From NCBI GenBank assembly GCA_963789565.1, contig CAWBKX010000002.1:2542001-2606000 (forward strand): a stretch of 64,000 nt of DNA, read 5' to 3'. Positions 53,893 through 62,562 of this stretch are shown here, one piece after another. The stretch is from CALAGB01 sp963789565 (lineage in GTDB: Bacteria > Chloroflexota > Chloroflexia > Thermomicrobiales > Thermomicrobiaceae). How positions within the stretch are numbered: position 1 is the first letter of the stretch; each line of letters starts with the position of its first letter. The position numbers and the translations under genes were made by a program. The notes beneath the pieces are model-generated. The model searched no databases. It worked only from the letters and a program-made list of their open reading frames with translations, and was not told where the DNA came from.

Positions 53893-55167
53893 TTAGCGGT
53901 CTGTGCTGTCCAACCCGAATAGGTCGATCAACGCCCGAGTTTGTTCGCTCGGTTCTGGCGAGCGCTTCAGCCGCGTGACGGGCTCGTGCAGCATCTTGTT
54001 GGTGATGGCGTGACTCAGCGCCAGAACCACTTCACGGTCCCGATCATCGAGATGCCCAAGTCGTCGCAGGGCTCGTTGCACCTCACGCTCTCGAATGGTC
54101 TCGGCATGCTGGCGCAGACTCTGAATCGCTGGAGCTGACTGCCGCCCGTGGAACCAAGCGCAAAAGGCGCATACCTCGTCTTCGACGATGGCTTCGACCT
54201 GCGGGATGGTCTCTTCTCGCGATTGCAGATTCTCCTGGCGAATTGAATGTAGTGCGTCGATGTCGTGCAGGTGAACGCCAGGGAGGGAGCCTGCGGTGGG
54301 CTCGACGTTTCTCGGCATGGCAATGTCGATGAGGAGGAGAGGCTGGTTCTCGCGTTGTCGCACGACCGTCTCAAGTTGCGCTCTGGACAGGATTGGCTCG
54401 GGGGCGCCGGTCGCCACAATGCAGATGTCCGCCGTGACCAACGCGTCGTCCAGTCGATCCCAGCCGACGTCAAAGGCGTGGAGCTGCCGCGCAAAGAAAG
54501 CCGAGCGCTCTGGTGAGCGGTTGCAGAGCTGCAGGTGACTGAGCCCATTCGAGACGAGATTTCGGGCGACAAGCTGGCCCATCTCGCCCAATCCGACCAC
54601 CAACCCCGTGCGATTCCGCAGACTGCCCAACGTGGAACGCGCCAACTCCACCGCCGCATGGCTGATCGATCCGGCCCCGCGACTGATGGAAGTCTCGTGT
54701 CGGGCGCGTTTCCCGGCGACTACCGCGTAATTGAAGAGGCGCTCGAGGATCGGCCCGGAATGCCCGATTTCGCGCGCGCCGTCAGCGGCCTGACGCACTT
54801 GCCCCAGGATCTGTGGCTCACCGATGACGAGCGAATCGAGCCCGGACGCGACGCGAAAGAGATGCTCGACCGCAGCGACTCCGCGCAAGCAATGCACGTG
54901 AGCACGCAATGCGTCAGGAGCGAACCCGGCCCGCTGAGCCAAACAGGATCCCACTCGCTGGGGCGCATGAGGATCGGGTGACACCCCGTAGATCTCAGTT
55001 CGGTTGCAGGTGACGATGGCTACGCCCTCATCCACGATCCCGCTGAGATCGTCCATGAGCGTCGCCTGCTGAACCTCGTCGAGCGCCAGACTCTCGCGCA
55101 CTTCAATCGGTGAAGTGTGATGCGTGACGCTCAATAGAAAAATGTCGTTGAGCCGGTCCGAGTCCAT
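53893..55167 (-). CDS. hemA: Glutamyl-tRNA reductase
   Basis: A 424-residue HemA: the catalytic Cys54 in IVTCNRTEIYG, VIGEPQILGQVRQA, the NADPH-binding VVGLGEMGQLVARNL and LLIDIAMPRNVEP are all present, as is the C-terminal dimerisation region with HAITNKMLHEPV. It reduces glutamyl-tRNA to glutamate-1-semialdehyde, the first step of tetrapyrrole synthesis by the C5 route. I start at ATG 55167 (MDSDRLNDIFLLSVTHHT, CAGGA site); the open frame to 55311 overlaps hemL. It is the last gene of the heme operon, 20 bases after hemL, the enzyme that takes over its product. Confidence 0.92.
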   Translation of the reverse strand: MDSDRLNDIFLLSVTHHTSPIEVRESLALDEVQQATLMDDLSGIVDEGVAIVTCNRTEIYGVSPDPHAPQRVGSCLAQRAGFAPDALRAHVHCLRGVAAVEHLFRVASGLDSLVIGEPQILGQVRQAADGAREIGHSGPILERLFNYAVVAGKRARHETSISRGAGSISHAAVELARSTLGSLRNRTGLVVGLGEMGQLVARNLVSNGLSHLQLCNRSPERSAFFARQLHAFDVGWDRLDDALVTADICIVATGAPEPILSRAQLETVVRQRENQPLLLIDIAMPRNVEPTAGSLPGVHLHDIDALHSIRQENLQSREETIPQVEAIVEDEVCAFCAWFHGRQSAPAIQSLRQHAETIREREVQRALRRLGHLDDRDREVVLALSHAITNKMLHEPVTRLKRSPEPSEQTRALIDLFGLDSTDR

Positions 55168-55187
55168 GAAATCCTGAATCGTCTCTG

Positions 55188-56474
55188 TCAAACACGCGCA
55201 AGTGCGCGCATGGCATTGAATGCCGCCTCGCCGGATCGATCGATCTCCTCCGGGGTGTGAACCAACGAGACGAACGCCGCCTCGAACTGCGATGGCGCCA
55301 GATAAACACACTGGTCGAGCATGCCCCTGTGATATCCGGCGTAGCGATCAACGTCGGATTTGGTGGCGGAGTCGTAATCGGTAACCGGGCCATCGACGAA
55401 GATGGCGGTCATCATCGATCCGACGCGATTGACCGTCAGCGGTACGTCGGCGTTGTCGGCGGCCGTGCGCAAACCCGACTCCATCCGCGCGGCCAGTCGC
55501 TCGAGCGTTTCGTAGGTGCCGTCCTGCCGCAGAATCTCCAATGTGGCGATGCCGGCCTGCATGGCGAGAGGATTGCCGGCCAGCGTTCCGGCCTGATAGA
55601 CCGGGCCGAGTGGCGCCAAGCGCTCCATGATCTCACGTCGACCACCGAAGGCCCCCACCGGCAGACCGCCACCGATAATCTTGCCCAAGCAGGTCAGATC
55701 GGGCGTGACGCCATAGCGCTGCTGCGCGCCACCGGGAGCCACGCGAAAGCCGGTGATGACCTCGTCGAAGATCAAGAGCGCACCATAGCTCCGCGTGATC
55801 TCTCGCAGCTCCGCCAGGAAGCCCTCGGCTGGTGGGATCACGCCCATGTTCCCGGCGACTGGCTCAACGATGACGCAGGCGATCTCCTCGCCGATCGACT
55901 CGAACGCGGCACGCACCGACTCGATCGAGTTGTAAGGCAGGCAGATGGTGTCGGATGCCGTTCCCGGAGTGACGCCCGGACTGCCGGGAATGCCGAGCGT
56001 CAAAACCCCGGATCCGGCTGAAACAAGGAGCGAGTCAGCGTGACCGTGATAGCAGCCGGTGAACTTCACGATGCGGTTGCGACCAGTCGCGCCACGCGCC
56101 AGACGGATCGCGCTCATGGTCGCTTCGGTACCGGAGTTGACGAAGCGGACCAGCTCGATCGACGGGACCATGTCCACCACGAGCGACGCGAGCTCGGTTT
56201 CCGCTTCGGTCGGCGCGCCGTAGCTTGTGCCGCGCTCGATCGCCTGCTTCAGTCGTGCGACGACGGCAGGATGGGCGTGCCCGGCGATGAGTGGACCCCA
56301 GGAGCAGACATAGTCGACGTACTTCTTGCCGTCTGCATCATAGATGTAGGCGCCTTCACCACGCTCAACAAAGAGTGGATTCCCGCCCACGGCGCGAAAA
56401 GCCCGCACCGGGCTGTCAACTCCGCCCGGCAAGACGCGTTGCGCCTCCTGCCAGGCCTGCTCGGATCGCGTCAT
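55188..56474 (-). CDS. hemL: Glutamate-1-semialdehyde 2,1-aminomutase
   Basis: A 428-residue class III PLP enzyme with Lys265 in CLGKIIGGGLPVGAFGG, the substrate-site FVNSGTEATMSAIRLAR, and FDEVITGFRVA for the cofactor. It converts glutamate-1-semialdehyde to 5-aminolevulinate, the substrate of HemB. I start at ATG 56474 with a GAGGGA site eight bases upstream; the open frame extends to 56519 and would overlap hemB. It sits between hemB and hemA in the tetrapyrrole operon. Confidence 0.92.
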   Translation of the reverse strand: MTRSEQAWQEAQRVLPGGVDSPVRAFRAVGGNPLFVERGEGAYIYDADGKKYVDYVCSWGPLIAGHAHPAVVARLKQAIERGTSYGAPTEAETELASLVVDMVPSIELVRFVNSGTEATMSAIRLARGATGRNRIVKFTGCYHGHADSLLVSAGSGVLTLGIPGSPGVTPGTASDTICLPYNSIESVRAAFESIGEEIACVIVEPVAGNMGVIPPAEGFLAELREITRSYGALLIFDEVITGFRVAPGGAQQRYGVTPDLTCLGKIIGGGLPVGAFGGRREIMERLAPLGPVYQAGTLAGNPLAMQAGIATLEILRQDGTYETLERLAARMESGLRTAADNADVPLTVNRVGSMMTAIFVDGPVTDYDSATKSDVDRYAGYHRGMLDQCVYLAPSQFEAAFVSLVHTPEEIDRSGEAAFNAMRALARV

Positions 56475-56511
56475 AGTGCTGTTCCCTCTATCCCCTGCGT
56501 TGCGTCGACGT

Positions 56512-57537
56512 TCAGTCATCCGTCGAGGTCAGACTGCGTTCCGTCGTCGCGCTGCTCTCACGCAGCCAGCGTGCGACGTTCTTGGCGTGGTACGTGATGA
56601 TCATGTCGGCCCCGGCGCGCTTGATGGCCGTCAGCGATTCCATCACTACGCGCCGCTCGTCGATCCACCCACTCAGCGCCGCGGCCTTGACCATGGAGTA
56701 CTCGCCACTGACGTTGTAGGCAGCAATCGGCACGTCGAAGCGCTCCCGCGCCCCGGCGATGACGTCCAGGTAAGCCAGGGCGGGCTTGACCATGATCGCG
56801 TCGGCCCCTTCGTCCAGATCGGCCTGAATCTCGAGGTACGCCTCCCGCTTGTTAGCCGGATCCATCTGATGCGAACGGCGGTCGCCAAACTCTGGGGTGG
56901 AATCGGCCGCATCGCGAAACGGTCCGTAAAAGGCGGAGGCGTACTTGGCGGCGTAGGAGAGGATCGGCGTCTGAGTGTGACCGGCCTCGTCGAGCGCGTG
57001 CCGAATGGCCGCTACTCGACCGTCCATCATGTCGGATGGAGCCACGATGTCGGCACCCGCCTCAGCGTGGGAGACGGCCGTGCGTGCCAGCAGCTCGAGC
57101 GTTGGGTCGTTGGCCACGTCGCCGTCTACCAGGATGCCGCAGTGTCCGTGCGACGTGTACTCGCAATTGCAGACATCGGTCACGACGACGAGATCCTGGT
57201 CGATCTGCTTGATAGCGCGGATGGCTTCCTGCACGACGCCGTGGTCGTCGTAGGCGCCACTTGCCAGCTCGTCCTTCGTTTCGGGGATGCCGAAGAGGAG
57301 GACGGAGCCGATGCCGAGTCGCCGCAGTTCCTCGATCTCGAATGGGAGCTGATCGACGCTGATCTGAAAGACGTCCGGCATCGAGCTGACCTCCTGCCGC
57401 ACGCCAGTGCCGTAGGTGATGAAGAGCGGATAGATCAGCTCGTCAGTCGAGAGGCGCGTTTCCCGCACCATCCGTCGGAGCCCTTCGGTCCGTCTCAAAC
57501 GCCGGAAACGGCGGAAGGATAGGTCTGGTGCGGTCAT
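56512..57537 (-). CDS. hemB: Porphobilinogen synthase (5-aminolevulinate dehydratase)
   Basis: A 341-residue HemB. The zinc-type ligands Cys123, Cys125 and Cys133 are in DVCNCEYTSHGHCG, and the two Schiff-base lysines are Lys198 (SYAAKYASAFYGPFR) and Lys251 (MVKPALAYLD). It condenses two 5-aminolevulinate to porphobilinogen. The three cysteines indicate zinc dependence rather than the Mg-only type. Its ATG overlaps the stop of the cobA/hemD gene by four bases, showing translational coupling. Confidence 0.93.
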   Translation of the reverse strand: MTAPDLSFRRFRRLRRTEGLRRMVRETRLSTDELIYPLFITYGTGVRQEVSSMPDVFQISVDQLPFEIEELRRLGIGSVLLFGIPETKDELASGAYDDHGVVQEAIRAIKQIDQDLVVVTDVCNCEYTSHGHCGILVDGDVANDPTLELLARTAVSHAEAGADIVAPSDMMDGRVAAIRHALDEAGHTQTPILSYAAKYASAFYGPFRDAADSTPEFGDRRSHQMDPANKREAYLEIQADLDEGADAIMVKPALAYLDVIAGARERFDVPIAAYNVSGEYSMVKAAALSGWIDERRVVMESLTAIKRAGADMIITYHAKNVARWLRESSATTERSLTSTDD

Positions 57538-59012
57538 GCGGGTCTCCTCTCGCAGGCAGCGACGATGGCGGTGATCAGCCCGGGAATCGAATACTCTTGA
57601 GCCACCACGTCGACCTTGAACCCTACTTGCCGTGCCGTCTTAGCGGTAACAGGCCCGATGCAGGCGACTGTGGCGTGATTGAGCGAGCCTATGTTGCCGT
57701 CCAGCATGGTCGCCAGGTTCCGTGCTGTGGACGAGCTGGTGAGCGTCACCACGTCGACGTCGCCATGTCGCACGCGAGCCAGTGTGGCTGGATGCGGCTC
57801 GGCCGGAACTGTTCGATAGACGGGGACGACGTCGACCTCGGCGCCCGCCTTTCGCAAGCCATCTGGAAGGATGTCGCGGGCTTGCTCGGCGCGCGGCAGC
57901 AGCACACGCCTCTGCCCGGCGCCGCGTTCGAGCAAACCGGCCAGGACCTCCTCGGCGATGAAGCGCTCCGGTACGAAATCGGTCTTCACGCCGTGGGCAC
58001 GCAGACGCGCGTCGGTGGCACTGCCGATGGCCGCGATTCGAGCGTTGCCTAATGCCCGCAGATCCCGTCCAGATTCGTCCAGATAAAGGAAGAAGGCGTC
58101 GACGCCGTTCGCGCTGGTAAAGATGACCCAGTCGTAGTCGGAAGTACGCTCGAGCGCCTCCTGCAACGGAGATAGATCGCCTGGCGGTGCGATCTCGATG
58201 GTGGGGAGCTCAATCGGCTCGGCACCCAGCTCACGCAGTTGAAGACTCATATCGTTGGCCTGGCCGCTCGCGCGAGTCACCAATACGCGTTTGCGAAAGA
58301 GGGGTAGACGCTCGAACCAGGCGAACGCAGGGCGTTGCCGCACGGAATCTCCCGCCACCAGAATGCCACCAGTTGTTGGATCGACGCGGGTACTGAGGCT
58401 GCCGAGCATCGACTCACGCACCTCTTGTGTCGGCAACGTTGGATTGTGGATGACCAGGCAGGGCGTGGTGCTGCTGTAACCCGCTCGAATAAGGTGCTCG
58501 GCCGCTTCGTGCGGACGCTCCATGCGACCGACCATCACGATGGCGGTGCCGGAGGTCATGGTGCTGAGTGGCGCGATCGGCTGGTCCCCAACCAACGTCA
58601 CGGTGCCTCGAGCCAGGTCGAGCGGCACGCCGCAATAGGTCGCCGCTTGCAGACCGACGACCGGTTCCGAGACGATCTCGAAATCGACGCCGTCGCGCTG
58701 CAGCATGCGCGCCTCGCGCAATGCGATCGGATCGAGCAGCGGGCTGTCGGGATAGATTCGAACGACGATCCCTCCGGCAGTTAGCTCTTCGCGCACATCG
58801 GCCCAGGTTCGCTCGCCGGGAAGAAGTGTGCTCGCGAGCGGGAAGACCTCGCGGCGAGCCGATGAATCGATGAGATGCATCACTCCAATCGGCGTCGATT
58901 CGGGATAGAGCGCCAGCGTCGCACGTGCCAGAACGTTGACCGTTCTAACCGGCAAAAGATCCGGGTCACCCGGCCCATGCGAGCAGAGTACGAGCCGCCC
59001 GAAACGACTCAC
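57534..59012 (-). CDS. hemD: Uroporphyrinogen-III synthase fused to a degenerate CobA-like methylase domain
   Basis: 492 residues. The N-terminal half is a tetrapyrrole-methylase-like domain (SHGPGDPDLLPVRTVNVLAR start), but the SAM site GGDP loop seen in active SUMT is here RIYPDSPLLDP, so activity is doubtful. The C-terminal half (about 240-492) is HemD: RVLVTRASGQANDMSLQLRE, EPIELPTIEI, YDWVIFTSANGVDAFF and the ITSSS-like TLTSSSTARNL. HemD closes hydroxymethylbilane to uroporphyrinogen III. It overlaps both neighbours by four bases, between hemC and hemB. Confidence 0.85.
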   Translation of the reverse strand: MSRFGRLVLCSHGPGDPDLLPVRTVNVLARATLALYPESTPIGVMHLIDSSARREVFPLASTLLPGERTWADVREELTAGGIVVRIYPDSPLLDPIALREARMLQRDGVDFEIVSEPVVGLQAATYCGVPLDLARGTVTLVGDQPIAPLSTMTSGTAIVMVGRMERPHEAAEHLIRAGYSSTTPCLVIHNPTLPTQEVRESMLGSLSTRVDPTTGGILVAGDSVRQRPAFAWFERLPLFRKRVLVTRASGQANDMSLQLRELGAEPIELPTIEIAPPGDLSPLQEALERTSDYDWVIFTSANGVDAFFLYLDESGRDLRALGNARIAAIGSATDARLRAHGVKTDFVPERFIAEEVLAGLLERGAGQRRVLLPRAEQARDILPDGLRKAGAEVDVVPVYRTVPAEPHPATLARVRHGDVDVVTLTSSSTARNLATMLDGNIGSLNHATVACIGPVTAKTARQVGFKVDVVAQEYSIPGLITAIVAACERRPA

Positions 59013-59935
59013 GATGCCGGCCTGGCCAATCGCATGTCGAGGGCTTGACGCAGCTGTCGGGCGACGTCTCCCGCCGTGGTTGTGGCCCGTTCGCGGTTGC
59101 TGGTGGAATCCTGAAAGCAGGCGACGGTCATCGCGTCGTCCGCGAGCATGGCTCGCAGCGTCACAGAGTCACCCTCGATCCGAGCCAATGCGCCGATGGG
59201 AGATTGGCATCCGCCGCCAACCTCGCGAAGGAACGCACGCTCGGTCTCGACGGCTGCGGCGACATCATCCTCGTTGACGGAAGCGAGCAATGCGAGGATT
59301 TCGTCGTCATCAGCCCGACATTCGACGCCGAGTGCGCCCTGTCCTGGCGAAGGGACGAAGATGTCGACCGGAAGATATTCGCTGATGCGCTCGGCCCATC
59401 CCATGCGCTCGATACCGGCCGCCGCCATGATGGCCGCGTCGACGTCTCCCTGTTCGAGCTTGCGCATGCGGGTATCGACGTTGCCGCGCAGTTCGACCGC
59501 TCGCAGATCGGGACGAGCATGGCGGAGCTGCATGACACGTCGCCGCGAGCTGGTGCCGACGCGTGCTCCGGATGGAAGATCGCTCAACGACCGTCTATCG
59601 ACGGTGAGCAACACGTCGCGCGGATCCGCACGGTTCAAAATCGCGCCGATGAACAAGCCGGACGGTAGATCGGAGGTGAGATCTTTGGCACTGTGGACCG
59701 CGACGTCGATGGTACCGGTGAGGAGTGCGGCTTCCAGCTCTTTGGCGAAGACACCCTGGCCACCGAGGATGGCGAGCGGCGTTTGTTTGTCCGCGTCACC
59801 GGCCGTATTCAGCACGACGGTTTCGAGGTGGAGTTCGGGATGTTGGCGGGATAACGAGTCGGTGAAGATGCGGGCCTGCAGGAGCGCCAGTGCGCTACCA
59901 CGCGTACCGACACGGATTGTGCGCCGTTCAGACAT
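59009..59935 (-). CDS. hemC: Hydroxymethylbilane synthase (porphobilinogen deaminase)
   Basis: A 308-residue HemC: the IRVGTRGSALALLQ start, catalytic Asp85 in VHSAKDL, RVGTSSRRRVMQLRHARPDL and the dipyrromethane-cofactor Cys243 in GGGCQSPIG. It joins four porphobilinogens into hydroxymethylbilane. I start at ATG 59935, at once before the conserved strand; the open frame to 60040 is not family-like. It is the first gene of the heme operon, with divergent ribosomal genes upstream; the 330-base gap holds promoters in both directions. Confidence 0.92.
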   Translation of the reverse strand: MSERRTIRVGTRGSALALLQARIFTDSLSRQHPELHLETVVLNTAGDADKQTPLAILGGQGVFAKELEAALLTGTIDVAVHSAKDLTSDLPSGLFIGAILNRADPRDVLLTVDRRSLSDLPSGARVGTSSRRRVMQLRHARPDLRAVELRGNVDTRMRKLEQGDVDAAIMAAAGIERMGWAERISEYLPVDIFVPSPGQGALGVECRADDDEILALLASVNEDDVAAAVETERAFLREVGGGCQSPIGALARIEGDSVTLRAMLADDAMTVACFQDSTSNRERATTTAGDVARQLRQALDMRLARPAS

Positions 59936-60104
59936 GTCGTATTCGTCCAGACACCCAACAACGCCGGGCGGCATACAATTGGCGGAACCGGTACTCGCTC
60001 TGTTCACGTCCGGTTCCTGAGCCCCGCCGTCCGGACTCATCGTCTAGAATCGATATGTTTCGCGTGTGATTTGTGCCGAAAATCTACAAGATTCTTGATA
60101 AATC

Positions 60105-60122
60105 TGTGCAAATCTTTGCACA
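60105..60122. promoter_or_regulatory. 8-2-8 inverted repeat between hemC and rplU
   Basis: TGTGCAAA-TC-TTTGCACA is a perfect inverted repeat, 170 bases from the hemC ATG and about 55 bases before the rplU -35. It is a candidate operator for the heme operon (a weak TTGCAC/TGTAGA promoter pair with 17-base spacing overlaps it on the minus strand). Confidence 0.45.
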
Positions 60123-60177
60123 TCTCGAATTGTACGGCGCTACGCGAAGGGGTGTCAAGCGGGGAAAACTCCGCAAA

Positions 60178-60206
60178 TTGACAGGAAAGCCAGTAGTTGC
60201 TATCAT
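60178..60206 (+). promoter_or_regulatory. Sigma70-type promoter of the ribosomal operon
   Basis: A consensus TTGACA (60178-60183), a 17-base spacer and TATCAT (60201-60206). Transcription would begin near 60213, giving a short leader with a hairpin before rplU. Confidence 0.7.
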
Positions 60207-60214
60207 TAACGCTT

Positions 60215-60232
60215 GTGGGCGCGGGCGCCCAC
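60215..60232 (+). promoter_or_regulatory. GC-rich leader hairpin before rplU
   Basis: GTGGGC pairs with GCCCAC around a GC-rich loop at the very 5' end of the predicted transcript. L21 leaders are known to be regulated by ribosomal protein in some bacteria; a similar role here is inference. Confidence 0.4.
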
Positions 60233-60267
60233 GATTTGTCTGTGCGGTTTTCAGGAGGGATTTCTCG

Positions 60268-60579
60268 GTGTACGCGGTCGTTCAAACAGGCGGAAAACAG
60301 TATCGGGTCGCGGTCGGAGATCGCATCGCAGTCGAGCGTCTCGAGGCTGAGCCGGGCGCCGAGATCACTCTCGATCGTGTTCTGTTGATTGAGCAGGATG
60401 GCGACGTCAAGATCGGCACGCCGGTCGTGGAGGGCGCCAAGGTCATCGCCAACGTCGATGCTCAGGCGAAGGGCAAGAAGCTCATCATCTTCAAGATGCG
60501 CCCCAAAAAGCGCTATCGCCGCAAGACGGGGCATCGCCAGCAGATCACTCAGCTGACCATCAAGGACATCGTCGCGTAG
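60268..60579 (+). CDS. rplU: Ribosomal protein bL21
   Basis: A 103-residue L21: YAVVQTGGKQYRVAVGD at the start, VLLIEQDGDVKIGTP, IFKMRPKKRYRRKTGHRQQIT near the C-terminus, all typical. It binds 23S rRNA in the large subunit. I start at GTG 60268, ten bases after an AGGAGGGA site, so the open frame to 60073 is upstream non-coding sequence. It is the first gene of a rplU-rpmA-rpmE operon. Confidence 0.93.
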   Translation: MYAVVQTGGKQYRVAVGDRIAVERLEAEPGAEITLDRVLLIEQDGDVKIGTPVVEGAKVIANVDAQAKGKKLIIFKMRPKKRYRRKTGHRQQITQLTIKDIVA

Positions 60580-60633
60580 TTGCGATTGATGTGGTCGAGA
60601 TCCCATCTCTGACTGAAGGCATGGAGGAGAGCT

Positions 60634-60912
60634 ATGGCGCATAAAAAAGGAATGGGCAGCTCGCGGAACGGCCGCGACAGCAACGCGAAACGTCGTGGCG
60701 TCAAGCGCTTCGACGGAAATATCGTGACCGCGGGTTCGATTTTGGTGCGCCAGTGCGGCACGAAGTTTTACCCCGGCACCAACGTCGGTATGGGCCGCGA
60801 TTTCACCCTCTTCTCGAAGATCGATGGGTCGGTGAAGTTCGAAGCCTTCACCCGCGATAAGAAGCGAGTCAGTGTCTACGCAGTCGATGCCGAGTCGCAA
60901 CCGACTGCCTGA
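60634..60912 (+). CDS. rpmA: Ribosomal protein bL27
   Basis: A 92-residue L27 with the start MAHKKGMGSSRNGRDSNAKR, GVKRFDGNIVTAGSILVRQ and GTKFYPGTNVGMGRDFTLF, all at family positions. L27 lies at the peptidyl-transferase centre. The N-terminus has no processing motif of the Firmicutes type. It follows rplU by 54 bases, the normal order. Confidence 0.95.
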   Translation: MAHKKGMGSSRNGRDSNAKRRGVKRFDGNIVTAGSILVRQCGTKFYPGTNVGMGRDFTLFSKIDGSVKFEAFTRDKKRVSVYAVDAESQPTA

Positions 60913-60935
60913 AGACGAGAGCAAAGAGTAAGAGC

Positions 60936-61271
60936 ATGAAACAAGGTATTCACCCCAAGTACGAAGAGAGCACCGTCGTTTGCGCCTGCGGCAATAGCTG
61001 GATCACCCGATCCACCAAGCCACAGTTGCGTGTCGATCTCTGCCCGCAGTGTCACCCCTATTACACGGGCGAGCAGCGCATCGTCGACAGTGCCGGTCAG
61101 GTTGAGCGCTTCATGCGTCGCATGGAAGTCGCTCAAGAGGCTCCGAGGCGCAAGAAGGTCGAGCGCCGCCAGAAACGGCTCGAGCAGCGCAGTAAGGTGC
61201 AGCGACGCGAGGAGCAGCTGATCGTGCCGGAGTCTGACGAGGAGAAGACCGCGTCGGAAGCGACCAAGTAG
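60936..61271 (+). CDS. rpmE: Ribosomal protein bL31 with a long basic/acidic tail
   Basis: 111 residues. The first 65 are a zinc-type L31: KQGIHPKYEESTVVCACGNS with Cys16 and Cys18, then DLCPQCHPYYTGEQRIVD with Cys36 and Cys39, ending GQVERFMRRM. About 45 extra residues follow, first basic (RRKKVERRQKRLEQRSKVQRRE) in part and then acidic (SDEEK), absent from the usual 66-70-residue protein. It begins 23 bases after rpmA and is followed by a 13-base hairpin that may end the transcript. Confidence 0.9.
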   Translation: MKQGIHPKYEESTVVCACGNSWITRSTKPQLRVDLCPQCHPYYTGEQRIVDSAGQVERFMRRMEVAQEAPRRKKVERRQKRLEQRSKVQRREEQLIVPESDEEKTASEATK

Positions 61272-61314
61272 CCTTTTCCCCCTCAGACACACTCTCGCGG
61301 GAATGAGCTCGGAA

Positions 61315-61344
61315 CATCGGCGTGACGATTTCGTCACGCCGATG
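61315..61344 (+). terminator. 13-base hairpin after rpmE
   Basis: CATCGGCGTGACG and CGTCACGCCGATG pair perfectly around an ATTT loop, 43 bases after the rpmE stop. No T-run follows, so it may not be a simple intrinsic terminator. Confidence 0.55.
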
Positions 61345-61478
61345 GCACATCCTGAGACGCCATTCTGATCCAGATGCGCCGTTGATACGTTAATATGGTT
61401 GAAGAGAGGCTCGCGACTTCATGGCTCTGTTGCCATTCAGCTTGACTCGATAGCGAACCTTTCGTTCGGGAGGAGCGA

Positions 61479-61691
61479 GTGATCATGTCTGGACCGATGT
61501 CCGTGCAACCGCATCGAGGCGTACAGGCCGAAGATGATCTGGAGCAGGCAGGGTTCACCGAAGAAGAGATCGATCGACTTCGCCGCCTCCGTGAGATGTA
61601 CCCATTCATCGAATACGTGGATTCTCGGCGCCAATGGCACCGGCTCCGCTTCGTCAAGTGGCTGTACACCCAGGGGCAGATCCAGAAATAA
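61479..61691 (+). CDS. Small helical protein, unrecognised
   Basis: 70 residues beginning with GTG at 61479, five bases after a GGAGG site (an ATG at 61485 is in frame). The sequence is charged and helical: AEDDLEQAGFTEEEIDRLRRL, then EYVDSRRQWHRLRFVKWLYTQG. The good ribosome site and a terminator just downstream support a real gene. I do not recognise a named family; the FTEEEIDRLRRL start recalls a helical adaptor segment, no more. Confidence 0.65.
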   Translation: MIMSGPMSVQPHRGVQAEDDLEQAGFTEEEIDRLRRLREMYPFIEYVDSRRQWHRLRFVKWLYTQGQIQK

Positions 61692-61713
61692 CTGGAAGAT
61701 CGATGGAAGAATC

Positions 61714-61743
61714 AAGGGGCGGACCTCAAGTCCGCCCCTTTCT
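61714..61743 (+). terminator. Intrinsic terminator after the small helical protein gene
   Basis: AAGGGGCGGA and TCCGCCCCTT form a 10-base stem with a 7-base loop, followed by TCTGTTC. Confidence 0.75.
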
Positions 61744-61900
61744 GTTCCCATTGTGAGTGGACTCCGCGTCGTTTCCATACATCTGATGGATAATCCGCTC
61801 AATGAGGAACGGTATCATTGGGACCGAGGAAGACAGGAAGTTGCCGTCTCGGTCTGACTATGCGGATTTGAGTGCCAGCCCCGTGAAGGGGGTGCCGTCC

Positions 61901-62134
61901 ATGCAACAACACGCATTCCAAGTACTGCTTGAGTGGGAACCAAGTGAGCAGGTCTGGGTCACGTACGTTCCCGCGCTTAACTTCTTGTCCGACTTCGGCG
62001 AAACGCGCGAGCAAGCGCTCGAACACACGCGTGAAGCAATCGCGCTCTATCTCGAATCCGCGGCGGAGCTCTCCTTGCCGGTTACATCTGAGACAAGCGC
62101 TGAGCTTGTGACCCTTGACGTCGCGGTTTCGTGA
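61901..62134 (+). CDS. hicB: HicB-family antitoxin
   Basis: 77 residues of the HicB_like N-terminal fold: HAFQVLLEWEPSEQVWVTYVP, then LNFLSDFGETREQALEHTREAIALYLE. It is the short type without an obvious DNA-binding C-terminal domain. Start at ATG 61901, after GAAGGGGG; the open frame to 61802 is not family-like. Its stop overlaps the toxin start by four bases. It should neutralise HicA by direct binding; the antitoxin-first order is the less common one for hicAB. Confidence 0.82.
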   Translation: MQQHAFQVLLEWEPSEQVWVTYVPALNFLSDFGETREQALEHTREAIALYLESAAELSLPVTSETSAELVTLDVAVS

Positions 62135-62364
62135 GCCCACTGCCGAATGTTCGTGGTCGCGAGTTGGTACGAGCGCTTGAGCGAGCAGGCTTCGTCGTTC
62201 ACCGGCAACGGGGAAGCCATGTCATCCTCCACCGTTCGGAAACCGCTCACACCGTTGTCGTACCCCTCCATGGGAGCAGAGACATACCAGCGGGAACGTT
62301 GCGTTCGACACTCCGCCAGGCTGCCCTTACGTCGGATGAACTGATCGAGCTCCTCAAGGCATGA
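62131..62364 (+). CDS. hicA: HicA-family mRNA interferase toxin
   Basis: 77 residues of the YcfA/HicA fold: RELVRALERAGFVVHRQRGSHVIL, with the catalytic His in GSHVIL, then VVVPLHGSRDIPAGTLRSTLRQA. HicA toxins cut mRNA and stop translation. It starts with GTG at 62131, overlapping hicB. The pair is a complete type II toxin-antitoxin module. Confidence 0.85.
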   Translation: MSPLPNVRGRELVRALERAGFVVHRQRGSHVILHRSETAHTVVVPLHGSRDIPAGTLRSTLRQAALTSDELIELLKA

Positions 62365-62452
62365 GCGGTGAGAAAATACGGATCTAACCTTCACTCCGGC
62401 GCGACTCGAAGGAGCCGACGCTTTTACGCCGCTTGACCGCTTGGATCAACGT

Positions 62453-62480
62453 TTGCATGTGACGTTCAAGCTCGTATACT
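62453..62480 (+). promoter_or_regulatory. Promoter before the ferredoxin gene
   Basis: TTGCAT (62453-62458), a 16-base spacer and TATACT (62475-62480), about 80 bases before the ferredoxin ATG. Confidence 0.55.
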
Positions 62481-62562
62481 CAGAGGTTGAAGAATTGATG
62501 GTAGATGGCCATGATTCCAGCGCGTTCAAAAGCATGAGAAATATCGAAAGGAACCTTCCTCG

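Noticed and set aside
60037..60924. A 295-codon minus-strand frame over rplU and rpmA
   Set aside because: It is antisense to two certain ribosomal genes and has no recognisable domain.
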